The translations under genes and the position numbers were made by a program. Positions 36,344 through 45,797 of a stretch of 64,000 nt of DNA are shown piece after piece. The notes below the pieces were generated by a model that was not told the DNA's origin, did no database searches, and was given only the letters and a program-made list of their open reading frames with translations. Each line of letters begins with the position of its first letter. The stretch's first letter is position 1. Source of the DNA: an uncultured Lachnospiraceae bacterium (GTDB lineage Bacteria; Bacillota; Clostridia; Lachnospirales; Lachnospiraceae); the NCBI GenBank assembly GCA_934309145.1, contig CAKRCW010000011.1, forward strand, positions 30,507 through 94,506. The letters are read 5' to 3'.

Positions 36344-38344
36344 TTAGTTATCATAATCACGCAATTTTATTTTTAAATCCTTCAGCTCATCTCTAAGCAC
36401 AGCAGCCTCTTCAAAGTTGAGTTCTGATGCAGCCTTATTCATTCTCTTAGTAAGTCTTGCAATCTCTTCCTTAAGCTCCTTCTTAGTCATAGACTCAGGA
36501 TCCTTGGCATATCTTCCACCCTTCTTCTTAGGTGCAGCATCTCCATCAGCCTCCATGGAAATTACATCACGAATCTCCTTTCTTATAGTCTGAGGGATAA
36601 TTCCATGCTCCTTATTATAAGCATCCTGAATACTCCTACGTCTGTTAGTCTCATCAATAGCATGGCGCATTGAATCCGTTATAACATCCGCATACATGAT
36701 TACATGTCCCTCTGAGTTACGGGCTGCACGACCTATAGTCTGAACAAGCGAGGTCTCAGAACGAAGGAATCCCTCCTTATCAGCATCAAGAATGGCAACC
36801 AAGGTAATCTCCGGTATATCCAAGCCCTCACGAAGAAGGTTTATTCCGACAAGAACATCAAAGACGCCCATCCTCAAATCTCTCACTATCTCAATACGCT
36901 CCAACGTGTCGATATCTGAGTGCAGATACTTAACCTTAATATCCAGCTGCCTCATATAATCCGTCAAGTCCTCAGCCATCCTCTTAGTAAGAGTTGTGAC
37001 AAGAACCTTATTGCCCTTCTCAGTCTCCTTGTTGACCTCCGCAATCAAATCATCAACCTGACCCGTTACAGGACGGACACTTACAGGCGGATCTAAAAGT
37101 CCTGTAGGACGAATAATCTGCTCCTCCCTGTTCTCCTCATGTTTCTGCTCATAATCAGATGGTGTGGCAGATACATAAAGAATCTTATCAACCCTCTCCT
37201 CAAATTCCTCGAAATTAAGTGGTCTGTTGTCAAGGGCTGACGGAAGTCTGAAGCCATAGTCTACAAGTGTCTGCTTTCTTGAACGGTCACCTGCATACAT
37301 ACCTCTTATCTGTGGCAATGTTATATGTGACTCATCTATAATAATAAGATAATCTCCATCAAAAAACTTAAGCAGAGTATTAGGTGTAGCACCTGGCTCA
37401 AGACCTGCCATAACACGAGAATAATTCTCTATTCCAGAGCAAAAACCAGTCTCCTTAAGCATCTCCATATCAAAGTCAGTACGCTCCTTGATTCGCTGTG
37501 CCTCAAGAAGCTTATCATTCTCCTTAAAATATCTCACACGCTCATCAAGCTCTATCTCTATCTCTCCTATAGCACGCTCCAGCTTATCCGGAGCAACAAC
37601 ATAATGAGATGCCGGGAAAATACATGCAAACGAGAGATTTCTCTTAATCTCCCCTGTAAGCGGATCAAACTCCACTATTCTGTCTATCTCATCTCCAAAA
37701 AATTCTATACGAAGTCCATTCTCAAATGTGGATACGGGAAGAACGTCTACAACATCACCCTTAACGCGAAATGTACCTCTTGTAAAGTCCATCTCATTTC
37801 TAGTGTATTGTATATCTACAAGCTGTCTTATAACCTCATCTCTGTCCTTAGTCATACCAGGTCGAAGTGCCATCATCATAGCCTTGTATTCTTCAGGATC
37901 TCCCAAGCCATAGATACACGATACAGACGATACAACTATAACATCCTTACGCTCAATAAGTGCAGAAGTAGCACTATGTCTCATCTTATCTATCTCATCA
38001 TTGATAGCTGAGTCCTTAGCTATATAAGTGTCAGTAGATGGCACATATGCTTCCGGCTGATAGTAATCATAATAGCTTACAAAATACTCAACCGCATTAT
38101 GTGGAAAGAATGACTTAAATTCACTATATAGCTGGGCAGCAAGTGTCTTATTATGAGATATAATAAGTGTTGGTTTGTTAAGCCTGGCAATTACATTAGC
38201 CATAGTGAAGGTCTTACCAGAACCCGTTACACCGAGCAAGGTCTGTTGCTTCTTACCCTCGTGAAAAGCCTTAACCAATCCATCTATAGCCTGTGGCTGG
38301 TCACCAGTAGGCTGATATTCTGAAACCAATTCAAAATGATCCAT
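36344..38344 (-). CDS. uvrB: Excinuclease ABC subunit B
   Basis: This 666-residue helicase-like protein forms the pre-incision complex with UvrA. It has Walker A GVTGSGKTFT, the beta-hairpin region YYDYYQPEAYVP, DESH box, helicase motifs TLTKRMAEDL and QTIGRAARN, and the C-terminal UVR domain (EAAVLRDELKDLK). ATG at 38344 (MDHFELVSEYQP) with AGGA eight bases before it is the usual family start. Confidence 0.97.
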   Translation of the reverse strand: MDHFELVSEYQPTGDQPQAIDGLVKAFHEGKKQQTLLGVTGSGKTFTMANVIARLNKPTLIISHNKTLAAQLYSEFKSFFPHNAVEYFVSYYDYYQPEAYVPSTDTYIAKDSAINDEIDKMRHSATSALIERKDVIVVSSVSCIYGLGDPEEYKAMMMALRPGMTKDRDEVIRQLVDIQYTRNEMDFTRGTFRVKGDVVDVLPVSTFENGLRIEFFGDEIDRIVEFDPLTGEIKRNLSFACIFPASHYVVAPDKLERAIGEIEIELDERVRYFKENDKLLEAQRIKERTDFDMEMLKETGFCSGIENYSRVMAGLEPGATPNTLLKFFDGDYLIIIDESHITLPQIRGMYAGDRSRKQTLVDYGFRLPSALDNRPLNFEEFEERVDKILYVSATPSDYEQKHEENREEQIIRPTGLLDPPVSVRPVTGQVDDLIAEVNKETEKGNKVLVTTLTKRMAEDLTDYMRQLDIKVKYLHSDIDTLERIEIVRDLRMGVFDVLVGINLLREGLDIPEITLVAILDADKEGFLRSETSLVQTIGRAARNSEGHVIMYADVITDSMRHAIDETNRRRSIQDAYNKEHGIIPQTIRKEIRDVISMEADGDAAPKKKGGRYAKDPESMTKKELKEEIARLTKRMNKAASELNFEEAAVLRDELKDLKIKLRDYDN

Positions 38345-38384
38345 ATACAAAATCCTCACTAGAATAAAACTTCATCTTATAAAT

Positions 38385-38416
38385 AAAAAGGTTACCACAA
38401 TCAAATGCGATAACCT
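38385..38416 (-). terminator. Probable terminator of the GH13-panE unit
   Basis: On the minus strand AGGTTA and TAACCT (38389-38394 with 38411-38416) form a short stem with a 16-base loop, followed by TTTTTATTT. It lies about 55 bases after the PanE-like stop. Confidence 0.6.
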
Positions 38417-38470
38417 CATTATAACACATATATATTTATTTATGCAACAGAAACCCGAACAAATATTCGA

Positions 38471-39427
38471 TTAAAATTTATCTTCCAATGCCTTAACAAG
38501 AGAATACATTACAGTCTGCATAGGAGCTGCAACATTGTATTGAGATGCCATATTAATTAAGCTTCCCGTCAATGTATCTATCTCTGTCTTTTGCTTCTTC
38601 TCTATATCCTGCAAAGTTGATGAGCGGTGCTTATATGTCACTGGTATCATCTGCTCAAATAATACATGTCTATACTCATCTGCTGTATTCCAATAAGTAC
38701 AAGCACCAGCGGCATGCATAATATCAAATGCTTCCTCTATAAGTATATCCATTATAGAATGTGCATACTCTGACTCTGACAGCTCACCATAAGACATACT
38801 AAGAATTGCTCCTAATGGATTAAGTGTCGTGTTATATATGAACTTAGCCCACAGCGACTTACGCAAATCATCCCTGTCAACAATCTCAGCAGGAATTCCT
38901 GATTCTGATATTGCATTTACAAGTGGCTCAACAGCTACAGGATCATTGCCATACAAAGAACCGATAAGTATCGGTGCCTGATGTGCAGTTATCATGCTTT
39001 CACTGCCAGATTCCTTCTTAAAGCCTGTTATTACACGACTATGATAAAGTATCTCCTGCTCAAAATATCTAAGAAATGGTTCCTCATAACCCATTCCATT
39101 CTGCATGAAAACAATTTTTGCCCCGACAGCCATACAATCTCTTGAGCGGCTTATATTTAAAGCTACCTCTTCATTAGCATTAGTCTTAGTTGCTATTATA
39201 ATGTAATCATATGCCTGCTTAGGAAGCTTGTCATAAGAATCATAAGTTGTTATATCGCCAGCAGGAATCTCTATATCCCTAAAATATCCCTGCCTGCTTA
39301 TTCCATCTGTATCTATAGCCCGCTTTGTAGTACCTCTCGCAAAGAAATCAACCGATATTCCACTGCTCGCAAGTGATGCACCAATTCCAACTCCAAGCGC
39401 ACCAGCACCTATTATTAACGTTTTCAT
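38471..39427 (-). CDS. Ketopantoate reductase family protein (ApbA/PanE)
   Basis: This 318-residue protein has the N-terminal nucleotide-binding loop GAGALGVGIGASL, the NADPH-contact FFARG, a QNGMGYEE block, and the C-terminal catalytic Lys segment LRKSLWAKFIYNTTLNPLGA of the family. PanE reduces 2-dehydropantoate in pantothenate synthesis, but many paralogues have other substrates. It follows the GH13 gene by 24 bases, so a housekeeping panE role is not certain. Confidence 0.82.
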   Translation of the reverse strand: MKTLIIGAGALGVGIGASLASSGISVDFFARGTTKRAIDTDGISRQGYFRDIEIPAGDITTYDSYDKLPKQAYDYIIIATKTNANEEVALNISRSRDCMAVGAKIVFMQNGMGYEEPFLRYFEQEILYHSRVITGFKKESGSESMITAHQAPILIGSLYGNDPVAVEPLVNAISESGIPAEIVDRDDLRKSLWAKFIYNTTLNPLGAILSMSYGELSESEYAHSIMDILIEEAFDIMHAAGACTYWNTADEYRHVLFEQMIPVTYKHRSSTLQDIEKKQKTEIDTLTGSLINMASQYNVAAPMQTVMYSLVKALEDKF

Positions 39428-39451
39428 ACGTTTCCCCCTTCACACTATGCA

Positions 39452-41554
39452 TTACTCCGGTTTCGTATAGCTGAGAACCATTGCTGATATCTTAGGTACA
39501 GATATCGTAAGCGAATTATTCTTTACTAAATATTCCTTAGGTGCGAGATTGTAGCCCTCCTCAGTTGTAAGAATCTCTGTACGCATAGCTGCACCATCAG
39601 GAACACCAAGTCTCCTAACATGAATGTTAAGCTCTCTTGGTTCATAATCATTATTCATAATTACAACAACTGACTGATAATCAGTGAATCGTCCATAGCT
39701 TATTACCTTATACTCTCCATTTAGGAATACTACCGACCCCTTCATAAGGGCATCAAGCCTCTTGTGTATTTTTATCATATCCTTATGGAAGTTAAGAAGC
39801 TCCTTATCCTCGCGTCCCCAAGGGTAACCTCGTCTGTTATCAGGATCAGTCCATCCACACAGACCTACCTCATCTCCATAATATATAGTAGGTGCTCCCG
39901 GCCATGTCATCTGAAATACAACTGCCTCCCTGAATACACCCTTGTTAATATATTCATTAGCAGCTTCCGGTCCCATAGTATGAATACGGCCTACACGCCT
40001 GTTTGTTCTTGTAAGGAATCTTGAGTGGTCATGATTTGATAACTCATTCATGGCAATTTCAAGTGAGTTCTGGTTAAATCTTGACATATGATGTCTAAGA
40101 GCACCCGTAAATGCATCCGGATTACCAAGTAAATCTCCGCGGAACTCATCGCTGTGTTTCTCCACACCTGTAAGCAGCCATGTGATAGGCTCCATAAATG
40201 CATCATAGTTCATAACAGTATCCCACTGGTCGCCCATAAGCCATGCCTTTGGATCTCCGTAATGCTCTGCAAGAATAATTGCGTCAGGATTTGCTGCCTT
40301 TACTCTTGTTCTGAAATCTCTCCAAAATCTGTGATTAAATTCTTCTGTATATCCAAGATCGGCAGCAACATCAAGTCTCCATCCATCAACATTAAATGGT
40401 GGTGATACCCATTTCTCACCAATCTTCATGATATACTCATAGAGTTTCTCCGATTCCTCGTAATTAAGCTTAGGCAGTGTATCATGCCCCCACCAGCCAT
40501 TATAAGTTCCATTATATGGCCACTGCCATTGATCCTGAAATTTAAAGAAGTTTCTGTATGGGCTGTCCTGTGATACATAGGCGCCCTTCTCATAGCCCTC
40601 CTGATTCTCATATATACATTCCCTGTCGAGCCATTTATTAAACGAACCACAATGATTAAATACTCCATCAAGAATTATTCTCATTCCACGTCTGTGAACT
40701 TCCTGAACCAATTTGATAAAGAACTGATTACTTGCCTCAAGATTAGCCTTGTCTGTTACCCTGCATATATACCTGCTTGACTCCTTATTTGACTTAGAGC
40801 CCTCTGGAAGACATTCTCCCTCATCCTTTACAATAACTCCAAAATGCGGGTCTACATAATCGTAATCCTGTATGTCATATTTGTGATTTGATGGCGATAC
40901 AAATATAGGGTTAAGGTAAATAACATCTACGCCAAGCTCCTGTAAATAATCAAGCTTATCCATAACGCCCTGAAGGTCACCACCATAAAATGACCTTACA
41001 TCCATATTGTCAGGATATTTATACCAGTCTGTAACTCTTCTTGTTCCCTCTCCTATATAGCAGTACTCATTATCGAGAACATCATTTGACTTATCACCAT
41101 TGCAGAATCTATCAACAAATATCTGATAGAATACTGCTCCTCTCGCCCAGCCCGGAACCTTAAAGCCCGGTGCAATCTGGAAATCATAATCCTTGTTAAG
41201 AATCTTCTGTGTACCAAGCTTATTATAATAACACTTTACATTACCCGCTATTATCTCATAGTAATAATCTATATCGCTGTTTACCTCTGAAATAGTATAA
41301 ACATAATAATCAAACAGATTATCACTGCTCTCAATTGTCATCTCGTGTCTCTCATCATTGCATATAATGTAAACTGCATCTACATTATCTACCTCTGTCC
41401 TGAAACGCAGTCTGACAGTTCCTCCAAGGTCAACCTCAGCCGGTGTTCTATAAAACTCTGTTCCATCAGCAAACAAAGCACCAAAATTAAGCGCAACCTT
41501 TGTATTATATATATACTCAAATACACGCTGAGCATTATTCTTTATTTCCGACAT
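39452..41554 (-). CDS. GH13 alpha-glucan hydrolase (neopullulanase/cyclomaltodextrinase-like)
   Basis: This 700-residue enzyme has an N-terminal beta domain (residues 30-130), a catalytic barrel and a C-terminal beta domain. Family GH13 regions are seen: ILDGVFNHCG, GWRLDVA (nucleophile Asp), ILAEHYG (acid Glu) and ELSNHDHSRF. There is no signal peptide, so it works inside the cell on imported maltodextrins or cyclodextrins. AT-rich promoter and a palindrome upstream suggest sugar control. It heads a two-gene unit with the PanE-like gene. Confidence 0.9.
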   Translation of the reverse strand: MSEIKNNAQRVFEYIYNTKVALNFGALFADGTEFYRTPAEVDLGGTVRLRFRTEVDNVDAVYIICNDERHEMTIESSDNLFDYYVYTISEVNSDIDYYYEIIAGNVKCYYNKLGTQKILNKDYDFQIAPGFKVPGWARGAVFYQIFVDRFCNGDKSNDVLDNEYCYIGEGTRRVTDWYKYPDNMDVRSFYGGDLQGVMDKLDYLQELGVDVIYLNPIFVSPSNHKYDIQDYDYVDPHFGVIVKDEGECLPEGSKSNKESSRYICRVTDKANLEASNQFFIKLVQEVHRRGMRIILDGVFNHCGSFNKWLDRECIYENQEGYEKGAYVSQDSPYRNFFKFQDQWQWPYNGTYNGWWGHDTLPKLNYEESEKLYEYIMKIGEKWVSPPFNVDGWRLDVAADLGYTEEFNHRFWRDFRTRVKAANPDAIILAEHYGDPKAWLMGDQWDTVMNYDAFMEPITWLLTGVEKHSDEFRGDLLGNPDAFTGALRHHMSRFNQNSLEIAMNELSNHDHSRFLTRTNRRVGRIHTMGPEAANEYINKGVFREAVVFQMTWPGAPTIYYGDEVGLCGWTDPDNRRGYPWGREDKELLNFHKDMIKIHKRLDALMKGSVVFLNGEYKVISYGRFTDYQSVVVIMNNDYEPRELNIHVRRLGVPDGAAMRTEILTTEEGYNLAPKEYLVKNNSLTISVPKISAMVLSYTKPE

Positions 41555-41586
41555 GGAGCCAGCCTCCCGCTATAAAATCTTTTATG

Positions 41587-41603
41587 CCAAATTCACAATT
41601 TGG
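41587..41603. promoter_or_regulatory. Candidate operator palindrome of the GH13 gene
   Basis: CCAAATT CAC AATTTGG is a perfect 7+7 palindrome with a three-base spacer. It lies 17 bases downstream of the -10 box and 33 bases before the start codon, a position suited to repression. The regulator is not identifiable here. Confidence 0.45.
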
Positions 41604-41619
41604 ACACAATCTTGTTTTT

Positions 41620-41648
41620 ATTTTAATACAATTTTCCTAATTTAACAA
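41620..41648 (-). promoter_or_regulatory. Promoter of the GH13 gene
   Basis: On the minus strand, -35 TTGTTA (41643-41648) and -10 TAAAAT (41620-41625) are 17 bases apart, in an AT-rich stretch between hydA and the GH13 gene. Confidence 0.55.
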
Positions 41649-41673
41649 TAATTATTTTGGAAAATAGTCCCTG

Positions 41674-43359
41674 TTAAATATTCCTATGTAATAATTTATG
41701 TTCATTGCCTGCTATAACATTCTTATAGGTTTCAGCTATTATAGGATTCTCATCTGTAAAACGCATCTGCGACTCTCTGTCAACGCGGTAAATCCCCTCC
41801 GAACGGCTTGCTCTCGTTCTAGGTCCTATAGGGAGTGGCTGACCTCCACCTGCTATACAGCCTCTTCTACATGCCATAACCTCAACAAAGTCATACTGTA
41901 CCTCTCCGGACTTGATTTTTTCTAATATCTTCTCAGCATTGGCAAGTCCATTTACAACTGCAAGCTTAACCTCTCGGTCTCCAAGCTTAACCGTTGTCTC
42001 CTTGATACCCTCGTCGCCTCTCACACCAGAAAAGCTTATCTGTGATAAGGTCTGGTAGCCCTTATTCTCTGACAAATGTCTAAGCACAGCCTCGGTAACT
42101 CCACCTGTCACGCCAAAGATTGATGCCGCACCTGATGCAATACCAAATGGCATATCCGGAGCTTCACTCTCTATCTCATCAAACTTAATTCCAGCCTGAC
42201 GAATCATACGGATTATCTCTATAGTTGTGAGCACGCTGTCAGTGTCCTGTCTGCCATCAGTGAAGTTATCAGGTCTCTGTATCTCACCCTTCTTGGCAGT
42301 ACAAGGCATAATTGATACAACATACGTTTTCCTGCCCTCTTCCTCGTCCTTCTTTGCAAAGTACTCCTTCACTACAGCGGAGAACATTCCCTGTGGTGAA
42401 CGGCACGAGGAAATATTACCAGCAAACTCAGGATATTTCGTCTCACAGAACTTAACCCAGCCAGGACAGCATGAGGTAAACAGTGGGAGCTTCTCTCCGC
42501 TCTCAAGTCTCTCGGCAAACTCCTTTGACTCCTCCATCACAGTTAAATCTGCTCCAAAATTAGTATCATATATCTTGTCAAAGCCCATAATTCTCAGAGC
42601 CGCAACAAGCTTACCCATACTGTTTGTTCCCTTAGGTATACCGAACTTATCTCCAACCGCAAGACGAACTGCAGGAGCAATCTGTGCAACCACTCTTATA
42701 TTGGGATTTGCTATCGCATCCCACACATCTGTAACATTTGTATGTACGGATATTGCACCTGTAGGACATACTACCCTGCATTGTCCACAGCCCACACAAT
42801 CTGTCTCTCCAAGAGGCTTTCCAAATGCAGGAGTAACCTCAGCCTTTGAACCTCTGAAAGCAAAATCTATAGCTCCAACTGCCTGTATCTCGCTACAGGT
42901 TCTCACACAATCGCCACACAAAATACATTTGTTAGGGTCTCTCACTATGGATGGTGAGCTCAAATCAATAGGTACCTGTTCCTTATTGTTAGGGAATCTT
43001 ACACTGTGTATTCCAACCTTAAATGCAATATTCTGAAGCTCACAGTTTCCATTACGTGTACATACGGTACAATCTCTGCAATGTGATGCGAGCAAAAGCT
43101 CAATAATAAGCTTTCTGTATTTTCTAAGCTTTTTCGTATTGGTCCTTATAACCATACCCGGTCTTGGCTGCTCTGAGCACGACGCAAACACCCTGCCCCT
43201 CTCGTCCTCAACCATACACATTCTACAGGCTCCATATACCGACAGCTCAGAATGGTAACAAAACGTCGGCAAATCAATCCCTGCTTTACGGATAAGTGCA
43301 AGAATATTTTTTTCTCCCTCTATAGGCACACATCTGCCATCTATTGTCATGTAATCCAT
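41674..43359 (-). CDS. hydA: [FeFe]-hydrogenase, catalytic subunit HydA of the NADH-linked trimer
   Basis: This 561-residue enzyme carries an N-terminal [2Fe-2S] domain (CYHSELSVYGACRMC), a His-Cys3 cluster (HCRDCTVCTRNGNC), two [4Fe-4S] motifs (CILCGDC, CVGCGQC), and the H-cluster motifs TSCCPGWVKFCE, MPCTAKKGE and MACRRGCIAGGGQ. It makes or oxidises H2. With HydB and HydC it forms the group A3 trimer that, in studied members, bifurcates electrons between NADH and ferredoxin. GGAGGTG precedes the ATG; the gene starts three bases after hydB. Confidence 0.95.
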   Translation of the reverse strand: MDYMTIDGRCVPIEGEKNILALIRKAGIDLPTFCYHSELSVYGACRMCMVEDERGRVFASCSEQPRPGMVIRTNTKKLRKYRKLIIELLLASHCRDCTVCTRNGNCELQNIAFKVGIHSVRFPNNKEQVPIDLSSPSIVRDPNKCILCGDCVRTCSEIQAVGAIDFAFRGSKAEVTPAFGKPLGETDCVGCGQCRVVCPTGAISVHTNVTDVWDAIANPNIRVVAQIAPAVRLAVGDKFGIPKGTNSMGKLVAALRIMGFDKIYDTNFGADLTVMEESKEFAERLESGEKLPLFTSCCPGWVKFCETKYPEFAGNISSCRSPQGMFSAVVKEYFAKKDEEEGRKTYVVSIMPCTAKKGEIQRPDNFTDGRQDTDSVLTTIEIIRMIRQAGIKFDEIESEAPDMPFGIASGAASIFGVTGGVTEAVLRHLSENKGYQTLSQISFSGVRGDEGIKETTVKLGDREVKLAVVNGLANAEKILEKIKSGEVQYDFVEVMACRRGCIAGGGQPLPIGPRTRASRSEGIYRVDRESQMRFTDENPIIAETYKNVIAGNEHKLLHRNI

Positions 43360-43362
43360 ATT

Positions 43363-45303
43363 CTACACCTCCCCCTCTGATACATCATCCCTGATAACAG
43401 GCGGAGTACTTACTGCTGATATAGCCCCGAAAGGACATTGGCTCTCACAGGCTCCGCATTTGATACATTTGCTGCTATCTATAACATATGGACTCTTAAT
43501 CACACCACTGATTGCTCCAACAGGACAATTTCTTGCACATTTTGAGCAGCCCTTACATTTATCCTTGTCAATGACATAATTTCTAAGAGCCTGACAATTA
43601 CCAGTTCTGCAATAATGATATTTTACATGCTCTATGTACTCATCACGGAAGGTTCTAAGTGTACTTAAAACAGGAAGAGATGCACTCTTTCCAAGTCCGC
43701 ACAACGATGTATCTGTTATAGCTGTTCCAAGTTCCTCAAGCATATCAAGGTGCTCCATTGTTCCACGTCCGGCAACAATATCTTCAAGCAGCTCAAGCAT
43801 ACGCTTAGTACCCTCTCTGCACGGAATACATTTTCCACATGACTCGTTCTGTGTAAAATTCATAAAGAATCTGGCAACCTCGACCATACAAGTGTCCTCG
43901 TCCATGATAACAAGTCCACCTGACCCAATCATAGCTCCCCTCTTTTTGAGAGAATCGAAATCAAGCTTCAGATCAAGATCTGTACCTATAAGGCAGCCAC
44001 CTGAAGGTCCGCCAATCTGTACTGCCTTGAATTTCTTATTATTCTTAATTCCACCACCTATGTCATATACAATCTCCCTCAAGGTTGTACCCATAGGCAC
44101 TTCTATAAGACCGGTATTATTTATACTTCCAGTTACCGCAAATGCCTTTGTTCCAGGACTTCCGCTTGTTCCTATACTCTTATACCATTCTGCACCATTA
44201 ATGATTATCATCGGTACATTGGCATAGGTCTCCACATTATTCAAAACTGTAGGCTTTGCAAATAATCCCTGTTCTACAGTTCTAGGCGGCTTAGTTCTAG
44301 GCATACCTCGCTCACCCTCTATGGAAGCGGTAAGAGCCGAGCCTTCTCCACACACAAATGCACCTGCACCTCTGTTAATATGAAGCTTAAAGCTGTAGCC
44401 TGAACCGAGTATATTGTCTCCTAGCAGTCCAGCCTCCTCAGCCTGAGCTATAGCTGTCTTAAGTCTGCTTATGGCAAGCGGATACTCTGCACGCACATAA
44501 ATATAACCCTCCTGTGCGCCGACAGCATAGCCTGCAATAATCATTCCCTCTATCATCTTATGAGGATCTCCCTCCATGACGCTTCTATCCATAAATGCGC
44601 CCGGATCTCCCTCATCACCATTGCACACGACATATCTTATCTTCTCCGGCTGACGTGCAACCTGCCTCCACTTATAACCGGTCTGGAAGCCACCGCCCCC
44701 ACGTCCGCGAAGATTGGAGTCGTAGATAACATCGACAACCTCCTCAGGCGTCATCTCAAACATAGCCTTTTCAAGTGCCGAATATCCTCCGACAGCAAGA
44801 TACTCACTCATATGCTCAGCATCTATATGTCCACAGTTTTTAAGTACAAGTCTGGTCTGCTTTGCGTAAAACGGAATATCCTCCTGTGCCTGATACCTTA
44901 CGCCATCTCTCTCATATAGTAGTCTCTCTACCGGCTCTCCATGTAAGATTGTGCGCTCAAATATCTCGTCACAGTCCGAGGCCTGTACCTTTATGTACAG
45001 TACATCCATCGGTTCTATTCTAACCAATGGTCCCATCTCACAGAAACCATGACAGCCACTTTTCTTGATATTATTTACAGGGCATCCGCCATCTGCATCA
45101 TGGGCTGCTCCCTCACCAAATGCCACCTCTATGTCTGCTCCATGCTCCTCCACAAGCTGGCACATTCTCTCATATATCTTGGCTGAGCCTCCTGCAAGAC
45201 AGCCAGTTCCCGCACATATAAGTATGCGGAACTTTTCCTGCTTCATATCAGCTGCAGCCTTTTCTCTGGCATTCTGTAATGCCTCCCTATTACTAAGCCT
45301 CAT
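43363..45303 (-). CDS. hydB: NADH-binding hydrogenase subunit HydB (NuoF-like)
   Basis: This protein of about 646 residues has an N-terminal thioredoxin-like [2Fe-2S] domain (CAGTGCLAGG, GCHGFC), a NuoF core with FMN/NADH loop RGRGGGGFQTGYKW and GEGSALTASIEG, the cluster motif ESCGKCIPCREG, and a C-terminal double ferredoxin (CKGCSKCARNCPVGA, CIKCGACESQCPFGA). It binds NADH and FMN in the hydrogenase trimer. ATG at 45303, with GGGGTGAG upstream, overlaps the hydC stop by eleven bases. Confidence 0.94.
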   Translation of the reverse strand: MRLSNREALQNAREKAAADMKQEKFRILICAGTGCLAGGSAKIYERMCQLVEEHGADIEVAFGEGAAHDADGGCPVNNIKKSGCHGFCEMGPLVRIEPMDVLYIKVQASDCDEIFERTILHGEPVERLLYERDGVRYQAQEDIPFYAKQTRLVLKNCGHIDAEHMSEYLAVGGYSALEKAMFEMTPEEVVDVIYDSNLRGRGGGGFQTGYKWRQVARQPEKIRYVVCNGDEGDPGAFMDRSVMEGDPHKMIEGMIIAGYAVGAQEGYIYVRAEYPLAISRLKTAIAQAEEAGLLGDNILGSGYSFKLHINRGAGAFVCGEGSALTASIEGERGMPRTKPPRTVEQGLFAKPTVLNNVETYANVPMIIINGAEWYKSIGTSGSPGTKAFAVTGSINNTGLIEVPMGTTLREIVYDIGGGIKNNKKFKAVQIGGPSGGCLIGTDLDLKLDFDSLKKRGAMIGSGGLVIMDEDTCMVEVARFFMNFTQNESCGKCIPCREGTKRMLELLEDIVAGRGTMEHLDMLEELGTAITDTSLCGLGKSASLPVLSTLRTFRDEYIEHVKYHYCRTGNCQALRNYVIDKDKCKGCSKCARNCPVGAISGVIKSPYVIDSSKCIKCGACESQCPFGAISAVSTPPVIRDDVSEGEV

Positions 45304-45778
45304 CCATCTCACCCCGCAATTCCTTTATTAATTCCGTAACCTTGTCAGGTGTCATTGATGCATGAACCTCATCATTCACAGTCAGAACCGGTGCTAACCC
45401 ACATGCGCCAAGACATGACACAGTCTCCACAGTAAACATCATATCATCAGTAGTGTGTTTCACATCAGTTAATCCCAGTTCATTGTTAAGTCTCTCAAGA
45501 ATCCCCGTAGATTTTCTTACATGGCATGCTGTTCCATCGCATACCTTTATAACGTATTTGCCCTTCTTATCAAATGAGAAATTCTCATAGAAGGTTGCAA
45601 CGCTGTATGCCTTTGCCTCAGTTATATGCAGCTTACCTGCAATATAAGTCAGCAATTCAGGCGGCAGATATCTGTACTCTGCCTGAACATCCTGAATAAT
45701 AGGAATCAGAAAACGGCTCTCTGTACCATATCCTGATATAATTTCGTCTGCTTTATCATAGTAATGTTGATCAAGCAT
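45293..45778 (-). CDS. hydC: Hydrogenase subunit HydC (NuoE-like)
   Basis: This 161-residue thioredoxin-fold [2Fe-2S] protein has the ligands CDGTAC and CLGACG in the usual NuoE spacing. It links HydB to the electron chain of the trimer. It starts 19 bases after the cobT stop with no terminator between, so it may be read from the cobalamin operon as well as from any local promoter. Confidence 0.94.
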   Translation of the reverse strand: MLDQHYYDKADEIISGYGTESRFLIPIIQDVQAEYRYLPPELLTYIAGKLHITEAKAYSVATFYENFSFDKKGKYVIKVCDGTACHVRKSTGILERLNNELGLTDVKHTTDDMMFTVETVSCLGACGLAPVLTVNDEVHASMTPDKVTELIKELRGEMDEA

Positions 45779-45797
45779 AACACTCCTCCTTCTCTAT

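Noticed and set aside
42227..43036. Long plus-strand ORF (269 codons) opposite hydA
   Set aside because: It mirrors conserved hydA codons; no ribosome site and no recognisable domain.
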